Shown piece after piece: positions 1-8,346 of a stretch of 64,000 nucleotides of DNA. The first letter of the stretch is position 1. Each line of letters begins with the position of its first letter. The notes under the pieces were generated by a model. It was not told the origin of the DNA. It saw only the letters and a program-made list of their open reading frames with translations, and did no database searches. Origin of the DNA: an uncultured Lentisphaerota bacterium (lineage in GTDB: Bacteria; Verrucomicrobiota; Kiritimatiellia; CAIQIC01); the NCBI GenBank assembly GCA_903889245.1, contig CAISWQ010000042.1, positions 1-64,000 of the forward strand, written 5' to 3'. Both the position numbers and the translations under genes were made by a program.

Positions 1-4
1 CTCG

Positions 5-36
5 GTTTCAGGTTTCAGGTTTCAGGTTTCAGGTTT
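5..36. repeat. TTTCAGG heptamer array upstream of nuoM
   Basis: Four tandem TTTCAGG units and a partial fifth end six bases before the nuoM start codon. Other heptamer-type arrays lie at 3137-3195, 57249-57288, 59057-59115 and 59505-59536. Confidence 0.9.
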
Positions 37-41
37 CGGCT

Positions 42-1673
42 ATGGCTGATCTGCTTGTCATAACGGTGCTGCTGCCGCTGGTGATGGCGCTGGCGGGCGT
101 GACGGTCCCGGCGTTTTCCGGCCGGCTGTTCCGCCTGATCGCGCAGTTGACCACCGGCCTGACGCTGCTCGCCAGCCTGGTGCTGTTCGCCGGCCTCGAC
201 CGCGCGCAGACCGGCGTGCAGTTCGCCTCCACGCACGACTGGCTTGGCGATATCCTGAAGTTCTCGCTCGGCCTCGATGGCGTCAGCGCGGTGGGCTTCG
301 TGCTGGCGGCGCTGGTCGGGTTCGCGGGTACGCTGCTCGGCCGCGACGTGCAGGTGCGCCAGAAGGAATTCCACCTGCTCTACCTCGTGCTCGTGGGCGG
401 CGCGCTCGGCGCGTTCGCGGTGCGCAACCTGTTCTTCTTCTACTTCTTCATGGAGTTCGAGGTGCTCGTCTCCTACGTGCTGATCGCTGGCTGGGGCCGC
501 GGCGGCCACCCCGAGGATTCCGTCCAGCGCGAGCGCGCCGCCATGCAGCTCTCGCTCTTCGCCTCCGCCGGCGCGCTGCTCGCGCTGCTCGGCATCCTCG
601 CGCTCTTCAGCTTCGCGCCCGGCGCGCTCAACCTCGACCAGCAGGCCGCCGCGCTGCAACAGACGCCGCTCTCCGTCACCGCCGCGAACTGGATCGTGCT
701 GCTGCTCGCGGTCGGCTTCGGGGTTTTGCTCTCCGCGTGGCCGCTGCACATTTGGGCGCCGGCCGCCTACGCCGCCGCGCCGACCCCCGTTGCGATGTTC
801 AGCGCCGGCGTGCTCAAGCAGCTCGCCGCCTACGGCCTGCTACGCCTCGTTCTGCCGCTGCTGCCTGCCGCGAGCGCGCCGCTGTGGAGCCGTACGCTCG
901 CGATCATCGCCGTCATCAACATCCTCTACCTCGGCTGGATCACGCTGCGCCAAACCGACGGCAAGAAACTGATCGCGTGGGCCTCGGTCAGCCACGCCGG
1001 CTATCTCCTGCTCGGCCTCGCCGCGCTCACCGGCGTTGGCGCGCAGGGCGTCGCGCTGATGCTCTTCGCCAGCGGCGTCAGCGCCGCGCTGCTCTTCGGC
1101 CTGTGGGGCCTGCTCGAGGCGCAGACGAACAAACGCGAGCTGGCCGACTACGGCGGACTCGCGCGCCGCGCGCCGTTCCTCGGCGTCGCCTTCACGATGG
1201 CCGTGCTTGCCGCCCTCGGCCTGCCGGGCTTCGCGAATTTCGTCAGCGAGATCCTCGTCCTGTTCGGCGCGTGGCTGCACGGCGAACTGTGGATGCGGCT
1301 CGCCGTCGCCGCGGGTGTCTGGGGCCTGGTGCTGACCGCGACCTATTTCCTGCGCGCCGTCCGCACGGTCTGCTTCGGCCCCGTCGCGCCGGCGACCGAG
1401 AAACTGTTCGGGCCCAGCGACGCCGAAAAATTCGCCGTCGCGCTGTTGCTGGCGTTCCTGCTCGCCGTGGGCGTCTGGCCGCGCCTCGCCACCGACCTGA
1501 CGAAGCAAAGTTTTCCAAGCCTTGGAAAAAACAGCCCCGCGCTTTTCCAAGCCTTGGAAAAGTCTGCTCCCGTGGGCGGGGTTTGCAACCCCGCGAACCC
1601 AATCACAACTGACGCGGGGTTACAAACCCCGCCCACAACGGCAGCAAAAAACAAAGCTGGGAATCAACCCTGA
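42..1673 (+). CDS. nuoM: NADH-quinone oxidoreductase subunit M (complex I antiporter-like)
   Basis: Polytopic inner-membrane subunit of respiratory complex I, one of the antiporter-like proton-pumping subunits. The 543-residue product is hydrophobic throughout and carries family landmarks: the acidic motif MEFE at residues 137-140, the WAPAAYAAAPTPV stretch, the SAGVLKQLAAYG lysine helix and KKLIAWASVSHAGY. The start lies just after a TTTCAGG heptamer array, and the upstream gene is outside the window. The stop overlaps the nuoN start by one base, so the two are translationally coupled. Oddity: residues from about 489 to the end are not NuoM-like. They are encoded by two copies of the 19-bp palindrome (reading SFPSLGK and FQALEK) followed by a 65-bp hairpin element (about residues 511-532), so the tail is repeat-derived. 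NuoM versus another antiporter-like subunit is judged from residue patterns only. Confidence 0.9.
   Translation: MADLLVITVLLPLVMALAGVTVPAFSGRLFRLIAQLTTGLTLLASLVLFAGLDRAQTGVQFASTHDWLGDILKFSLGLDGVSAVGFVLAALVGFAGTLLGRDVQVRQKEFHLLYLVLVGGALGAFAVRNLFFFYFFMEFEVLVSYVLIAGWGRGGHPEDSVQRERAAMQLSLFASAGALLALLGILALFSFAPGALNLDQQAAALQQTPLSVTAANWIVLLLAVGFGVLLSAWPLHIWAPAAYAAAPTPVAMFSAGVLKQLAAYGLLRLVLPLLPAASAPLWSRTLAIIAVINILYLGWITLRQTDGKKLIAWASVSHAGYLLLGLAALTGVGAQGVALMLFASGVSAALLFGLWGLLEAQTNKRELADYGGLARRAPFLGVAFTMAVLAALGLPGFANFVSEILVLFGAWLHGELWMRLAVAAGVWGLVLTATYFLRAVRTVCFGPVAPATEKLFGPSDAEKFAVALLLAFLLAVGVWPRLATDLTKQSFPSLGKNSPALFQALEKSAPVGGVCNPANPITTDAGLQTPPTTAAKNKAGNQP
1511..1561. repeat. 31-bp-period palindrome array, 2 units (in nuoM)
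   Basis: Two copies of TTTTCCAAGCCTTGGAAAA with cores (first C of CCAAG) at 1515 and 1547, 32 bp apart. Both lie inside the nuoM reading frame. Confidence 0.92.
1572..1636. repeat. Twin-hairpin repeat element inside the nuoM reading frame
   Basis: Two 24-bp arms (beginning GTGGGCGGGGTTTG and ending CAAACCCCGCCCAC) are inverted around a 17-nt loop with one mismatch. Each arm is itself a small hairpin (GGGGTTTGCAACCCC). The 40414-40481 element has the same architecture. It is read as protein in the nuoM tail. Confidence 0.85.
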
Positions 1674-3109
1674 TGGCCTTCTACGTACTCCAGATGGAAA
1701 TCGCGGTGGTGGTGCTGGCGGTGCTCGGCCTGCTGGCGGGCGCGTTCTGGCCGAAGCACACCAGCCTGATCCGGCGCGGGCTGGCGGAGGGCGCGCTGGT
1801 GGTTTTGGTCGCGAGCCTTTTCCTCGTCTTCCCGCAACACCACGCGCTGTTCGGCGGCGCCTATGTGCTCGACCGCTTCGCCATCGTCTTCAAGCAGGTG
1901 CTGCTGGGCGCGGCGGCGCTGGTGCTGCTGCTGGCCGACGCGCACGAGCCGCTGCGCAAGCAGGGCGGCACGGAGTTCGCCGCGCTCGTGTTGCTGGCGA
2001 CCGCGGGCATGATGCTGCTGACCTCGGCCAACGATTTCATCTTCCTGTTCGTCGCGCTGGAACTGGTGACCATCACTTTCTATGTGCTCAACAGCTTCCT
2101 GCGCGGCGAGTCGCGCGCGCTGGAGGCGGGCTTGAAATATCTCGTGCTCGGCGCGCTCTCGGCGGGCTTCATGGCCTACGGCCTCGCCTATGTCTTCGGC
2201 GCGGCCGATAGCCTGAACTTCGGCGACATCCACCACGCGCTGCACGACGACAAGACTGCGCAGGGCATCTACCTGTTCGGCTTCGCGCTGGTGCTGCTCG
2301 GCCTCGGCTTCAAGCTGGCGATGGTGCCGATGCAAATCTGGGCGCCGGATGTCTATCAGGGCGCGCCGACGCCCGCGGCGGCGTTCCTCGCCAGCGGCAG
2401 CAAGATCGCCGGCTTCGTCGTCCTGCTGCGGCTGGTCTTCGCCGACGTGTTCCCGCCCGCGTGGGAGGCACAGCCGGTGGTGCTGATGGCGCTCGCCGCG
2501 CTCACGCTGCTTTATGGCGCGCTCGGCGGCTTGGCGCAGACCGATGTGAAGCGCCTGCTCGGCTACTCCTCGATCGCCAACGCGGGCTTCCTGCTGCTCG
2601 GTATCGCGGCCGGCGGCGACTTCGGCCATGCCGCGGTGATCTACTATCTCGTGCAATATCTGTTCGCCGTCATTGCCGTGTTTGCCGTGTTGACGGTGGT
2701 CGCCAACGCACACGACACCGCCGACCGTCACACGCTGATGGGCCTGCACCGCCGCTCGCCGTTGCTCGCGCTGGCGCTGCTGCTGGCGATGCTCTCGCTC
2801 GCGGGCGTGCCGCCGCTCGGCGGCGCGCTGGGCAAGTTCTTTGTGCTCGTGGCCACGGTGATGCGCGCGCGGATTGATCCCGCCTTCTACGCACTCGCCG
2901 GTGTCGCCATCGTGGGCGCGGTCATCGCGTTGTTCTACTATCTGCGCGTGCTGCGCGGCGCGTGGGCCGATCCCGCGCCCGACGCCGCCGCGCGGATCAC
3001 CGTGCCGTGGACCGTGCGCGTCGTGCTCTATATCTGCATGGCGGGCATGTTGTTCCTCGGCATCTGGCCGCAGCCCCTGCTGGCGCTGGCGACGCGCTGT
3101 CTTCATTGA
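1673..3109 (+). CDS. nuoN: NADH-quinone oxidoreductase subunit N
   Basis: Antiporter-like membrane subunit of complex I, 478 residues, the usual NuoN length. Visible family signs are the FVALELVTITFYVLN helix, the LGFKLAMVPMQIWAPDVYQGAPTP loop typical of NuoN, the lysine-bearing SGSKIAGFVVLLR helix and TDVKRLLGYSSIANAGF. It begins in the TGATG overlap with nuoM and is normally the last gene of a nuo operon. Here it is followed by about 80 bp of repeats and a small secreted protein. No repeat intrudes into its coding sequence, in contrast to nuoM. Confidence 0.93.
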   Translation: MAFYVLQMEIAVVVLAVLGLLAGAFWPKHTSLIRRGLAEGALVVLVASLFLVFPQHHALFGGAYVLDRFAIVFKQVLLGAAALVLLLADAHEPLRKQGGTEFAALVLLATAGMMLLTSANDFIFLFVALELVTITFYVLNSFLRGESRALEAGLKYLVLGALSAGFMAYGLAYVFGAADSLNFGDIHHALHDDKTAQGIYLFGFALVLLGLGFKLAMVPMQIWAPDVYQGAPTPAAAFLASGSKIAGFVVLLRLVFADVFPPAWEAQPVVLMALAALTLLYGALGGLAQTDVKRLLGYSSIANAGFLLLGIAAGGDFGHAAVIYYLVQYLFAVIAVFAVLTVVANAHDTADRHTLMGLHRRSPLLALALLLAMLSLAGVPPLGGALGKFFVLVATVMRARIDPAFYALAGVAIVGAVIALFYYLRVLRGAWADPAPDAAARITVPWTVRVVLYICMAGMLFLGIWPQPLLALATRCLH

Positions 3110-3136
3110 GTTGACGCTGGAAGAAGACAGGAAATT

Positions 3137-3195
3137 TATGATTTACGATTTAAGATTTATGTGTCCACGACGACAAAGGACAAGTGACCAATGAC
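3137..3195. repeat. Heptamer repeats before the 3191 gene
   Basis: A run of degenerate heptamers (ATTTATG, ATTTACG, ATTTAAG, ATTTATG) is followed by AAGTGACCAATGAC, a member of the TGACCAA-type repeats. The second part contains the ATG used by the next gene. Confidence 0.75.
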
Positions 3196-3658
3196 GCGTC
3201 TATTCTCCATGTTGATAGGTTTGTGGGTCGGGGCTGGTCTGGTTGCGGCGGGGCAGGATGCGCCGCTGGCGGCCATCACCAAGGTCGTCAAGGAAGAGCG
3301 GACGGGCGCGGCCAACCCGATGCCGCAGGCCAGCGCGCAACTGCCGAAGTTCTTCGATGACGACGCGCGGCGCGGCGAAACCTTCGCCGTCTATTGGAGC
3401 GCCGCCGGGCGCGGCCTGCCGGAGGGCGTGACGGTGATGTTCGAGTACGTGCTGGAGAACGCGCCGGAGGTCCGCGCGCAGCACATCCAGTATGACTTCA
3501 AGACCGAGGGCGCGCGCAAGGCGGTGTTCACCATCCCCGAAAAGGATTTCCGCGAGGGCGGCAAGGTCAAGGCCTGGCGCGCCCGCGTCCTGCGCGGCCG
3601 CCTGCTCGCGGAGCAGGCCTCGCCCACCTGGGCCGCCGCCACCGAGCGCAAAAAATAG
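3191..3658 (+). CDS. Small secreted protein of unknown function
   Basis: A 155-residue protein with an N-terminal Sec-type signal (hydrophobic residues about 5-20, probable cleavage after AAG). The mature part is rich in charged residues with alternating short strands (GVTVMFEYVLEN, QHIQYDFKT, RKAVFTIPEKDF), suggesting a small beta-sandwich, but no family is recognised. The start codon lies inside a TGACCAATGAC repeat, no good Shine-Dalgarno sequence precedes it, and an internal start cannot be excluded. It follows nuoN by 81 bp on the same strand; a role in complex I is not implied. Confidence 0.7.
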   Translation: MTRLFSMLIGLWVGAGLVAAGQDAPLAAITKVVKEERTGAANPMPQASAQLPKFFDDDARRGETFAVYWSAAGRGLPEGVTVMFEYVLENAPEVRAQHIQYDFKTEGARKAVFTIPEKDFREGGKVKAWRARVLRGRLLAEQASPTWAAATERKK

Positions 3659-3740
3659 CTGCGGCTTATCCCTCCCAAACTCCATTGTACGCTTGCACAA
3701 GTGTGCCATGGCTGCTGTTGGCGGCGGCTGGAATGCGGTA

Positions 3741-3768
3741 TTGACGCGGGGGATTTTTTCCGTAGCAT
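3741..3768 (+). promoter_or_regulatory. Sigma-70-type promoter of tRNA(CAU)
   Basis: TTGACG, 16-bp spacer, TAGCAT, ending 14 bp before the tRNA. It matches the TTGnnn-N16/17-TAGnAT pattern found before several other genes here. Confidence 0.65.
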
Positions 3769-3782
3769 CTCCGCGCCCCTTT

Positions 3783-3858
3783 GGCGGGATAGCTCAGTTG
3801 GCAGAGCAAGGGACTCATAAGCCCTGGGTCGGGGGTTCAATTCCCTCTCCCGCCACCA
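3783..3858 (+). tRNA. tRNA with CAU anticodon (elongator Met or Ile2)
   Basis: A complete cloverleaf folds: acceptor GGCGGGA/TCCCGCC, D arm GCTC/GAGC, anticodon loop CTCATAA, T arm with the TTCAATT loop, discriminator A and an encoded CCA. The G1-C72 pair excludes the initiator tRNA. Position 31-39 is an A-G mismatch at the base of the anticodon loop. Sequence alone does not decide between elongator Met and lysidine-modified Ile tRNA. Confidence 0.92.
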
Positions 3859-3865
3859 GTCACTT

Positions 3866-5851
3866 TCACTCGCACAAATGCCAGGCGGCGAAGCGCGAGC
3901 GGGTGTCCCACGTGTTGCCGGCCGACGAGAAGTCGCAGAGCTTCAACTCGCCGCCGGCCGGCAGTTTCAGCGTGAACGCTTTCCAGATGCCCGCCGGCGC
4001 GGCCACGGGTTGCAAGGCGGTCGCGGGCAGGGTGGCCGGCACCTGCTTGAGCACAGCGCGGAAATCAACCTCACCCAGCCGCGCGTCGCGCGCCAGCGCC
4101 ATCGGCCCGCGGAAGAACATGCACGCCTTGTGTTGCGGCAGGGCGTCGGCGTCAGTCACGGTCTTTTGCTGAACGATCTTGTAGGTCTTCGGGTCAAGCT
4201 GGATCACGCCCAGCGCGCCCCATTCTTTTCGGTGCCACGCGACGAGCGCCTCATCGGCCGGCGCGCTCACCGGATCAAAGAATTCCGCGCGCACCGGCAT
4301 CTCGAAGGCGACGCGGACCACGTCGCCCTTCTGCCATGAGCGGCGGATAGCCAGCCATGATTTGTCGCTGCCCGCATCGGTGGTTTTGCCGTTCACCAGC
4401 GCGGAGGTCTTCGTACTCCACCATGGTTTGCGGACGAAGAGCGTGAACTCCACCGGCTGCGCGGGATCGAACGCGATTTCCACGGCGCCATCGGCCAGGA
4501 AGTCACCCGCGATGCGCAGCGGGACGCGGCCTTTGCCGGGCAGTTCCACCGCACCCGTCGCCGGATTGAACAGGCAGAGATAAAGGCCGTCCTGGTCGGT
4601 GAACAGGCTGGTCTCGACCGCCTGGAACCAGCCGCGCGGCAGGTTATCCACGCAGCATTGGTGATGTTTCAGAAAATGCGGATGGGCCGGGACGTGCTCG
4701 TGCGTCAGGCGCAGGCGGCGCAGGCCCCACGTGCCGTCCGGCTTCACGCCGCACGGCAGCGCGTTGTAGAGCGTGCGCTCGATCTCGTCGAGGTACGCGG
4801 GATTTTTCGTCAGGCGGAACAGGTCGAACGAGAGCCGGTTCCAGTACACGGCGTCGCACAGCTCGGCGACGATGTTGATCAGCCGCCGCGAGCCGACACA
4901 CTTGTCGTTGAAACTGACCGTGCCGACCGGCGACCGCTCCCACGCCACGAGCTGCCGGTGGATATTTTCCGCGGCGGTCAGGAAATCGCGCTCGCCGGTG
5001 AGGCGATAGAGTTCCACCATGCCCTCGACGCAGGAGATGAACTCGTAGCTCTTGGCCCATTTCTCCGGCTCGGGGAACCACGTGTGCAGCGGCTGGCCCG
5101 CGAGCCCCTTGCGCAGCACGTCCGGCAGCCCGGCCGGATGCTGCGTCCACTGCTGGACGATGTAACGCGCATAGTCGAGGAAGCGCGGCTCGCCCGAGGC
5201 GCGGTAGAGCATCAACAGCGGCGTCAGGATCGAGTCGCTCGGCAAGCCGTAGAAGTTGCCGGTCTCGCAGATCGGCATGTGGCCGGGGCCGACCTCGCTG
5301 CGCAGGTGGTCCATGAACCTTTCTGCCGCCGGCAGGATGGGCGGTTCATCGCCGAGCAGGTCGCGCGCCTCCAGCAGGCCCCAGAGCGTGTACTTCCGGC
5401 TCCAGACATTCCAGGTGTTGCCGCGGAAGAAATCGGAGTGCTTGTAGGTGCCGAGATAGCCGTTGGCCTCCTGCGCGGAAAGCAGGCCGCGCGCCGCCTG
5501 CGCCAGCCGCTGCTTCAGCCCGGCCGACTGGTAATAGCGCTGCGCCGCCAGCGCCGCGAGCGTGTACTTGCCCCAGAACTCGCCGCGCCAGACACCCTGC
5601 TTCGGAAATTTTTCGTCGTCCTGCCGCAGCCGGAACGCGTCCTCGGTTTCGGGATAAAATTTCTGCCACGCCTCGGCGTCGAGGATGCGGGCCTTGGCCA
5701 TGGTGTCGAGGCGCGCGCCCAAATGGCCCTCCCAGCGCAGCGCGCCGAGCGGCACGGGGCTGACGCAATCCTGCACCTGGTCCGCCACCGGCGCCGCATG
5801 GGCGTAGATCGCGAAGGAGAAAACGAACACCAACCTGGTCAGTGGTTTCAT
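3866..5851 (-). CDS. Secreted GH127-type glycoside hydrolase (DUF1680 fold)
   Basis: Predicted exported beta-L-arabinofuranosidase-like enzyme of the GH127/GH146 group, 661 residues. It has a Sec signal (residues 1-19), an (alpha/alpha)6 barrel to about residue 420 and C-terminal beta-sandwich domains. The family's Zn-thiolate active-site pattern is visible: E330 and C332 in AELC, and the pair C399-C400 in HHQCCVDN; in characterised members these ligate zinc and supply the nucleophilic cysteine. A promoter-like pair lies upstream at 5888-5917. It is transcribed convergently with the tRNA, ends eight bases from it, and is divergent from the protease cluster. Substrate is inferred from the family only. 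Confidence 0.85.
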   Translation of the reverse strand: MKPLTRLVFVFSFAIYAHAAPVADQVQDCVSPVPLGALRWEGHLGARLDTMAKARILDAEAWQKFYPETEDAFRLRQDDEKFPKQGVWRGEFWGKYTLAALAAQRYYQSAGLKQRLAQAARGLLSAQEANGYLGTYKHSDFFRGNTWNVWSRKYTLWGLLEARDLLGDEPPILPAAERFMDHLRSEVGPGHMPICETGNFYGLPSDSILTPLLMLYRASGEPRFLDYARYIVQQWTQHPAGLPDVLRKGLAGQPLHTWFPEPEKWAKSYEFISCVEGMVELYRLTGERDFLTAAENIHRQLVAWERSPVGTVSFNDKCVGSRRLINIVAELCDAVYWNRLSFDLFRLTKNPAYLDEIERTLYNALPCGVKPDGTWGLRRLRLTHEHVPAHPHFLKHHQCCVDNLPRGWFQAVETSLFTDQDGLYLCLFNPATGAVELPGKGRVPLRIAGDFLADGAVEIAFDPAQPVEFTLFVRKPWWSTKTSALVNGKTTDAGSDKSWLAIRRSWQKGDVVRVAFEMPVRAEFFDPVSAPADEALVAWHRKEWGALGVIQLDPKTYKIVQQKTVTDADALPQHKACMFFRGPMALARDARLGEVDFRAVLKQVPATLPATALQPVAAPAGIWKAFTLKLPAGGELKLCDFSSAGNTWDTRSRFAAWHLCE

Positions 5852-5887
5852 AGGGCCTTTCCGCGCGGCGTACCTGCCCGCGCCGCC

Positions 5888-5917
5888 AACCTAGCGGTTG
5901 CCCGTACGGCGGGTCAA
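5888..5917 (-). promoter_or_regulatory. Promoter of the GH127 gene
   Basis: Reading the minus strand: TTGACC, 18-bp spacer, TAGGTT, ending about 37 bp before the start codon. Confidence 0.55.
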
Positions 5918-5949
5918 GACTGCGCTGGCCGCCACCCGCCGCGGCTCCC

Positions 5950-5980
5950 AATTCTCACACCTTTATAGGTGTGAGAATTT
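5950..5980. repeat. 32-bp-family palindrome upstream of the protease cluster
   Basis: A near-perfect palindrome with arms AATTCTCACACC/GGTGTGAGAATT around TTTATA. It belongs to the family with copies at 10744, 11102 and 11443. It lies in the divergent 346-bp gap between GH127 and the HtrA-like gene. Confidence 0.9.
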
Positions 5981-5982
5981 GA

Positions 5983-6097
5983 TTTTCCAAGGATTGGACC
6001 GGGAGCGGGCCGGGTTCCCCTGGGTCTGGGAAAGTTCGTCACCCGGTAGTCCTCGGTCTGGAAAACGGCGGTTGCTTTTTTCCAAGCCTTGGAACAA
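5983..6097. repeat. 31-bp-period palindrome array, 2 clear and 2 degenerate units
   Basis: Recognisable units have cores at about 5987 and 6082. Degenerate units (TTCCCCTGGGTCTGGGAA near 6017 and CCTCGGTCTGGAAA near 6051) fall on the same 31-32 bp spacing, so the phase survives sequence decay. With the palindrome at 5950 this fills most of the gene-free stretch 5852-6197; the remainder (6100-6180) holds a short GC-rich inverted segment only. Confidence 0.75.
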
Positions 6098-6197
6098 GCT
6101 CCCGCCGCATTTTTTCCCGCGCACGCAGGAATAAGTGAACACCGGCGCCGCCGGGGCTGTCTGAACCCCGCAACCGCCATTGCAAAGGATGCCCGTG

Positions 6198-8270
6198 ATG
6201 AAACTGAAACTCGGTCCCGCCCTGCTGCTCTCGGCCGCCTGCTGGACCGGTCTGCCCGCCGCCCCGGCCGCCCCCGATATCCTGAACCAGGAGGTCGTGG
6301 ATCGCGCCGTCAACCAGATGTATAAATCGCTCGTGCGGATCATGGTGGTGATGGAGGCGCCGCGCAGCGGCCGGCTGGAAAAAAATCTGGGCGCGGGCAG
6401 CGGCGCGATCATCTCGGAGAAGGGTTACATCATCACCAACCACCACGTCGCGGGGCGCGGCAAGCGGCTGATCTGCCGGATGTGGGACGGCGAGGAGGTC
6501 GAGTCGCGGCTCGTCGCGACCGATCCGCTGACGGATATCGCGATCGTCCAGCTCGACCTTGCCAAGCGCAAGGACAAGGAGCCGCTGCACGTCGCAAAGT
6601 TCGGCGCTTCCGACAAGCTGAAGATCGGCGACGTGGTCCTGGCGATGGGCTGCCCGGCGGCCGTTTCGCAGTCGGTGACGAAAGGGATCGTCAGCAATAC
6701 GCAGCTCATGCTGCCGGCGTTCCTCGGCGGCGACCTGCGCGAGGAAGGCGAGCAGGTCGGCTCGGTCGTGCGCTGGATCGGGCACGATGCGGTGATTTTC
6801 CCCGGCAACAGCGGCGGGCCGCTGGTGAACCTCGCGGGCGAAATCGTCGGCGTCAACGAGATCGGGCTGGGCTCGCTCGGCGGCGCGATTCCGAGCGCGA
6901 TCGCGCAGGATGTGGCGCAGCAACTCATCGGGTCCGGCCGCGTACAGCGGAGCTGGACGGGCATCGAGGGCCAGGCGCGGCCGAAGAACCTCGGTGTCGA
7001 GCGCGGCGTGCTCGTCGGCGGCGTGCTGCCGGATTCGCCCGCGCTGGCGGCGGGCCTTGCCGCCGGCGACGTGCTGGTGAAATATGACGGCGTCGCGGTG
7101 GATGCGCGCATCAACGAGGACCTGCCCGCGTTCAACCGGCTGCTGCTCTCGACGCCGGTCGGCAAAAAGGTCGAGGCTGTTGCGCTGCGCGAGGGGAAGG
7201 AAAAGACGTTCGCGTTCACGACGCGCGTGCGCGGCAAGGCGTGGGCCGACGAGGTCGAGTTCAAGGAGTGGGGCATGGTCGTGCGCAACCTGACGCTGCT
7301 CGCGGCGATCGAGCGGCAGCGGCCGGATACGAACGGCGTGCTCGTCGCGTCGGTCGGCCTCGCGAGCGCGGTGACGGACGCGAAGCCGGCGATCCGCGAG
7401 GGCTGCATCCTGCTGGAAGTCGCCGGCCAGCCGGTCCGTTCCGCCGCCGAGTTACGCAAGGTGACCAACGACCAGCTCAAGGGTGTCGAGGGCACGAAGC
7501 CCGTGCTGGTGAAATTCGACCAGGGCAAGCGCCAGCTCTTGACGGTCGTGAAGATCGGCAAGGAGCAGAAGAAGCCCGACGTGGAGCCGGCGCGCAAGCC
7601 GGGCCTCTCGACGGAATTCCAGGCGTTGAGCCCGGACCTCGCCGAGGCGCTGGGCCTCAAGGGCCGGAGCGGCGCGCTCGTGACGCTGGTCTATCGCGGC
7701 CACAACGCCGCGCGCGCGGGCCTGAAGCAGGGCGACATCCTCCTGAAGCTCGACGGCGAGCCGGTCAAGTGCGAGCGGCCGGAGGACGTGGATGATCTCT
7801 ACGCGCAGGTCCGGCGTTACCGCATCGGCAAGGAAATCCCGCTGGAGATTCTGCGCGAGGGCCAGGCGCAGACGATCAGCCTCAAGCTCGAGGAGGATTT
7901 GAGCACCTCCGAGGAACGCGATCCTTATAAGGACGACGTTTTCGATCTGACGGTGGAGAAGCTGACCGAGCTCGAACGCATCATGCGCGACCTGCCGGCG
8001 GACCTCAAGGCGGTGAAGATCGCGTCGGTGGAAACCGGCGGGTGGGCGCAGCTCGCCAGCATCGGCGGCGGCGACGTGCTCCTCGCGATTGATGGCACGA
8101 CCACCGCCGATGTCGCGACCGCGAAGAAGCTGCTCAAGCAGGCCGCGGCCAACAAGGCCAAGCGCGTCGTGTTCTTCCTGCGGCGCGGCATCCACACGTT
8201 CTTTGCCGAGGTCGAGCCCGACTGGTCCAACGGCAACAATGCCGGGAAAAAGAAAGCCGCGAAGAAGTGA
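6198..8270 (+). CDS. HtrA/DegP-type periplasmic serine protease with multiple PDZ domains
   Basis: Exported trypsin-like serine protease, 690 residues from the ATG at 6198. That start is chosen because AAAGGA lies eight bases upstream and a signal peptide follows; a longer TTG start at 6180 is possible. The catalytic triad is intact: His83 in TNHHV, Asp113 in DPLTDIAIVQ and Ser205 in GNSGGPL. After the protease domain (about 35-235) come what look like four PDZ-type segments, each with a GD(V/I)L core: about 255-340, 365-460, 485-580 and 595-670. HtrA family members usually have one or two PDZ domains. It is the first of three co-oriented genes whose two downstream products carry degenerate versions of the same protease fold. 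Likely role is envelope protein quality control; targets are unknown. Confidence 0.88.
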   Translation: MKLKLGPALLLSAACWTGLPAAPAAPDILNQEVVDRAVNQMYKSLVRIMVVMEAPRSGRLEKNLGAGSGAIISEKGYIITNHHVAGRGKRLICRMWDGEEVESRLVATDPLTDIAIVQLDLAKRKDKEPLHVAKFGASDKLKIGDVVLAMGCPAAVSQSVTKGIVSNTQLMLPAFLGGDLREEGEQVGSVVRWIGHDAVIFPGNSGGPLVNLAGEIVGVNEIGLGSLGGAIPSAIAQDVAQQLIGSGRVQRSWTGIEGQARPKNLGVERGVLVGGVLPDSPALAAGLAAGDVLVKYDGVAVDARINEDLPAFNRLLLSTPVGKKVEAVALREGKEKTFAFTTRVRGKAWADEVEFKEWGMVVRNLTLLAAIERQRPDTNGVLVASVGLASAVTDAKPAIREGCILLEVAGQPVRSAAELRKVTNDQLKGVEGTKPVLVKFDQGKRQLLTVVKIGKEQKKPDVEPARKPGLSTEFQALSPDLAEALGLKGRSGALVTLVYRGHNAARAGLKQGDILLKLDGEPVKCERPEDVDDLYAQVRRYRIGKEIPLEILREGQAQTISLKLEEDLSTSEERDPYKDDVFDLTVEKLTELERIMRDLPADLKAVKIASVETGGWAQLASIGGGDVLLAIDGTTTADVATAKKLLKQAAANKAKRVVFFLRRGIHTFFAEVEPDWSNGNNAGKKKAAKK

Positions 8271-8273
8271 GCG

Positions 8274-8325
8274 ATTTCCAAGGCTTGGAAAAGTTGGGGC
8301 CGATTTTTCCAAGCCTTGGAAAAAT
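8274..8325. repeat. 31-bp-period palindrome array, 2 units
   Basis: Cores at 8278 (CCAAGGCTTGG) and 8309 (CCAAGCCTTGG), 31 bp apart, begin three bases after the HtrA stop codon. Confidence 0.92.
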
Positions 8326-8346
8326 TCGATGAAGGAGTGAGAAGCC

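Noticed and set aside
3783-3858. Initiator tRNA-fMet
   Set aside because: The first acceptor pair is G-C; bacterial initiator tRNAs lack pairing at position 1-72.
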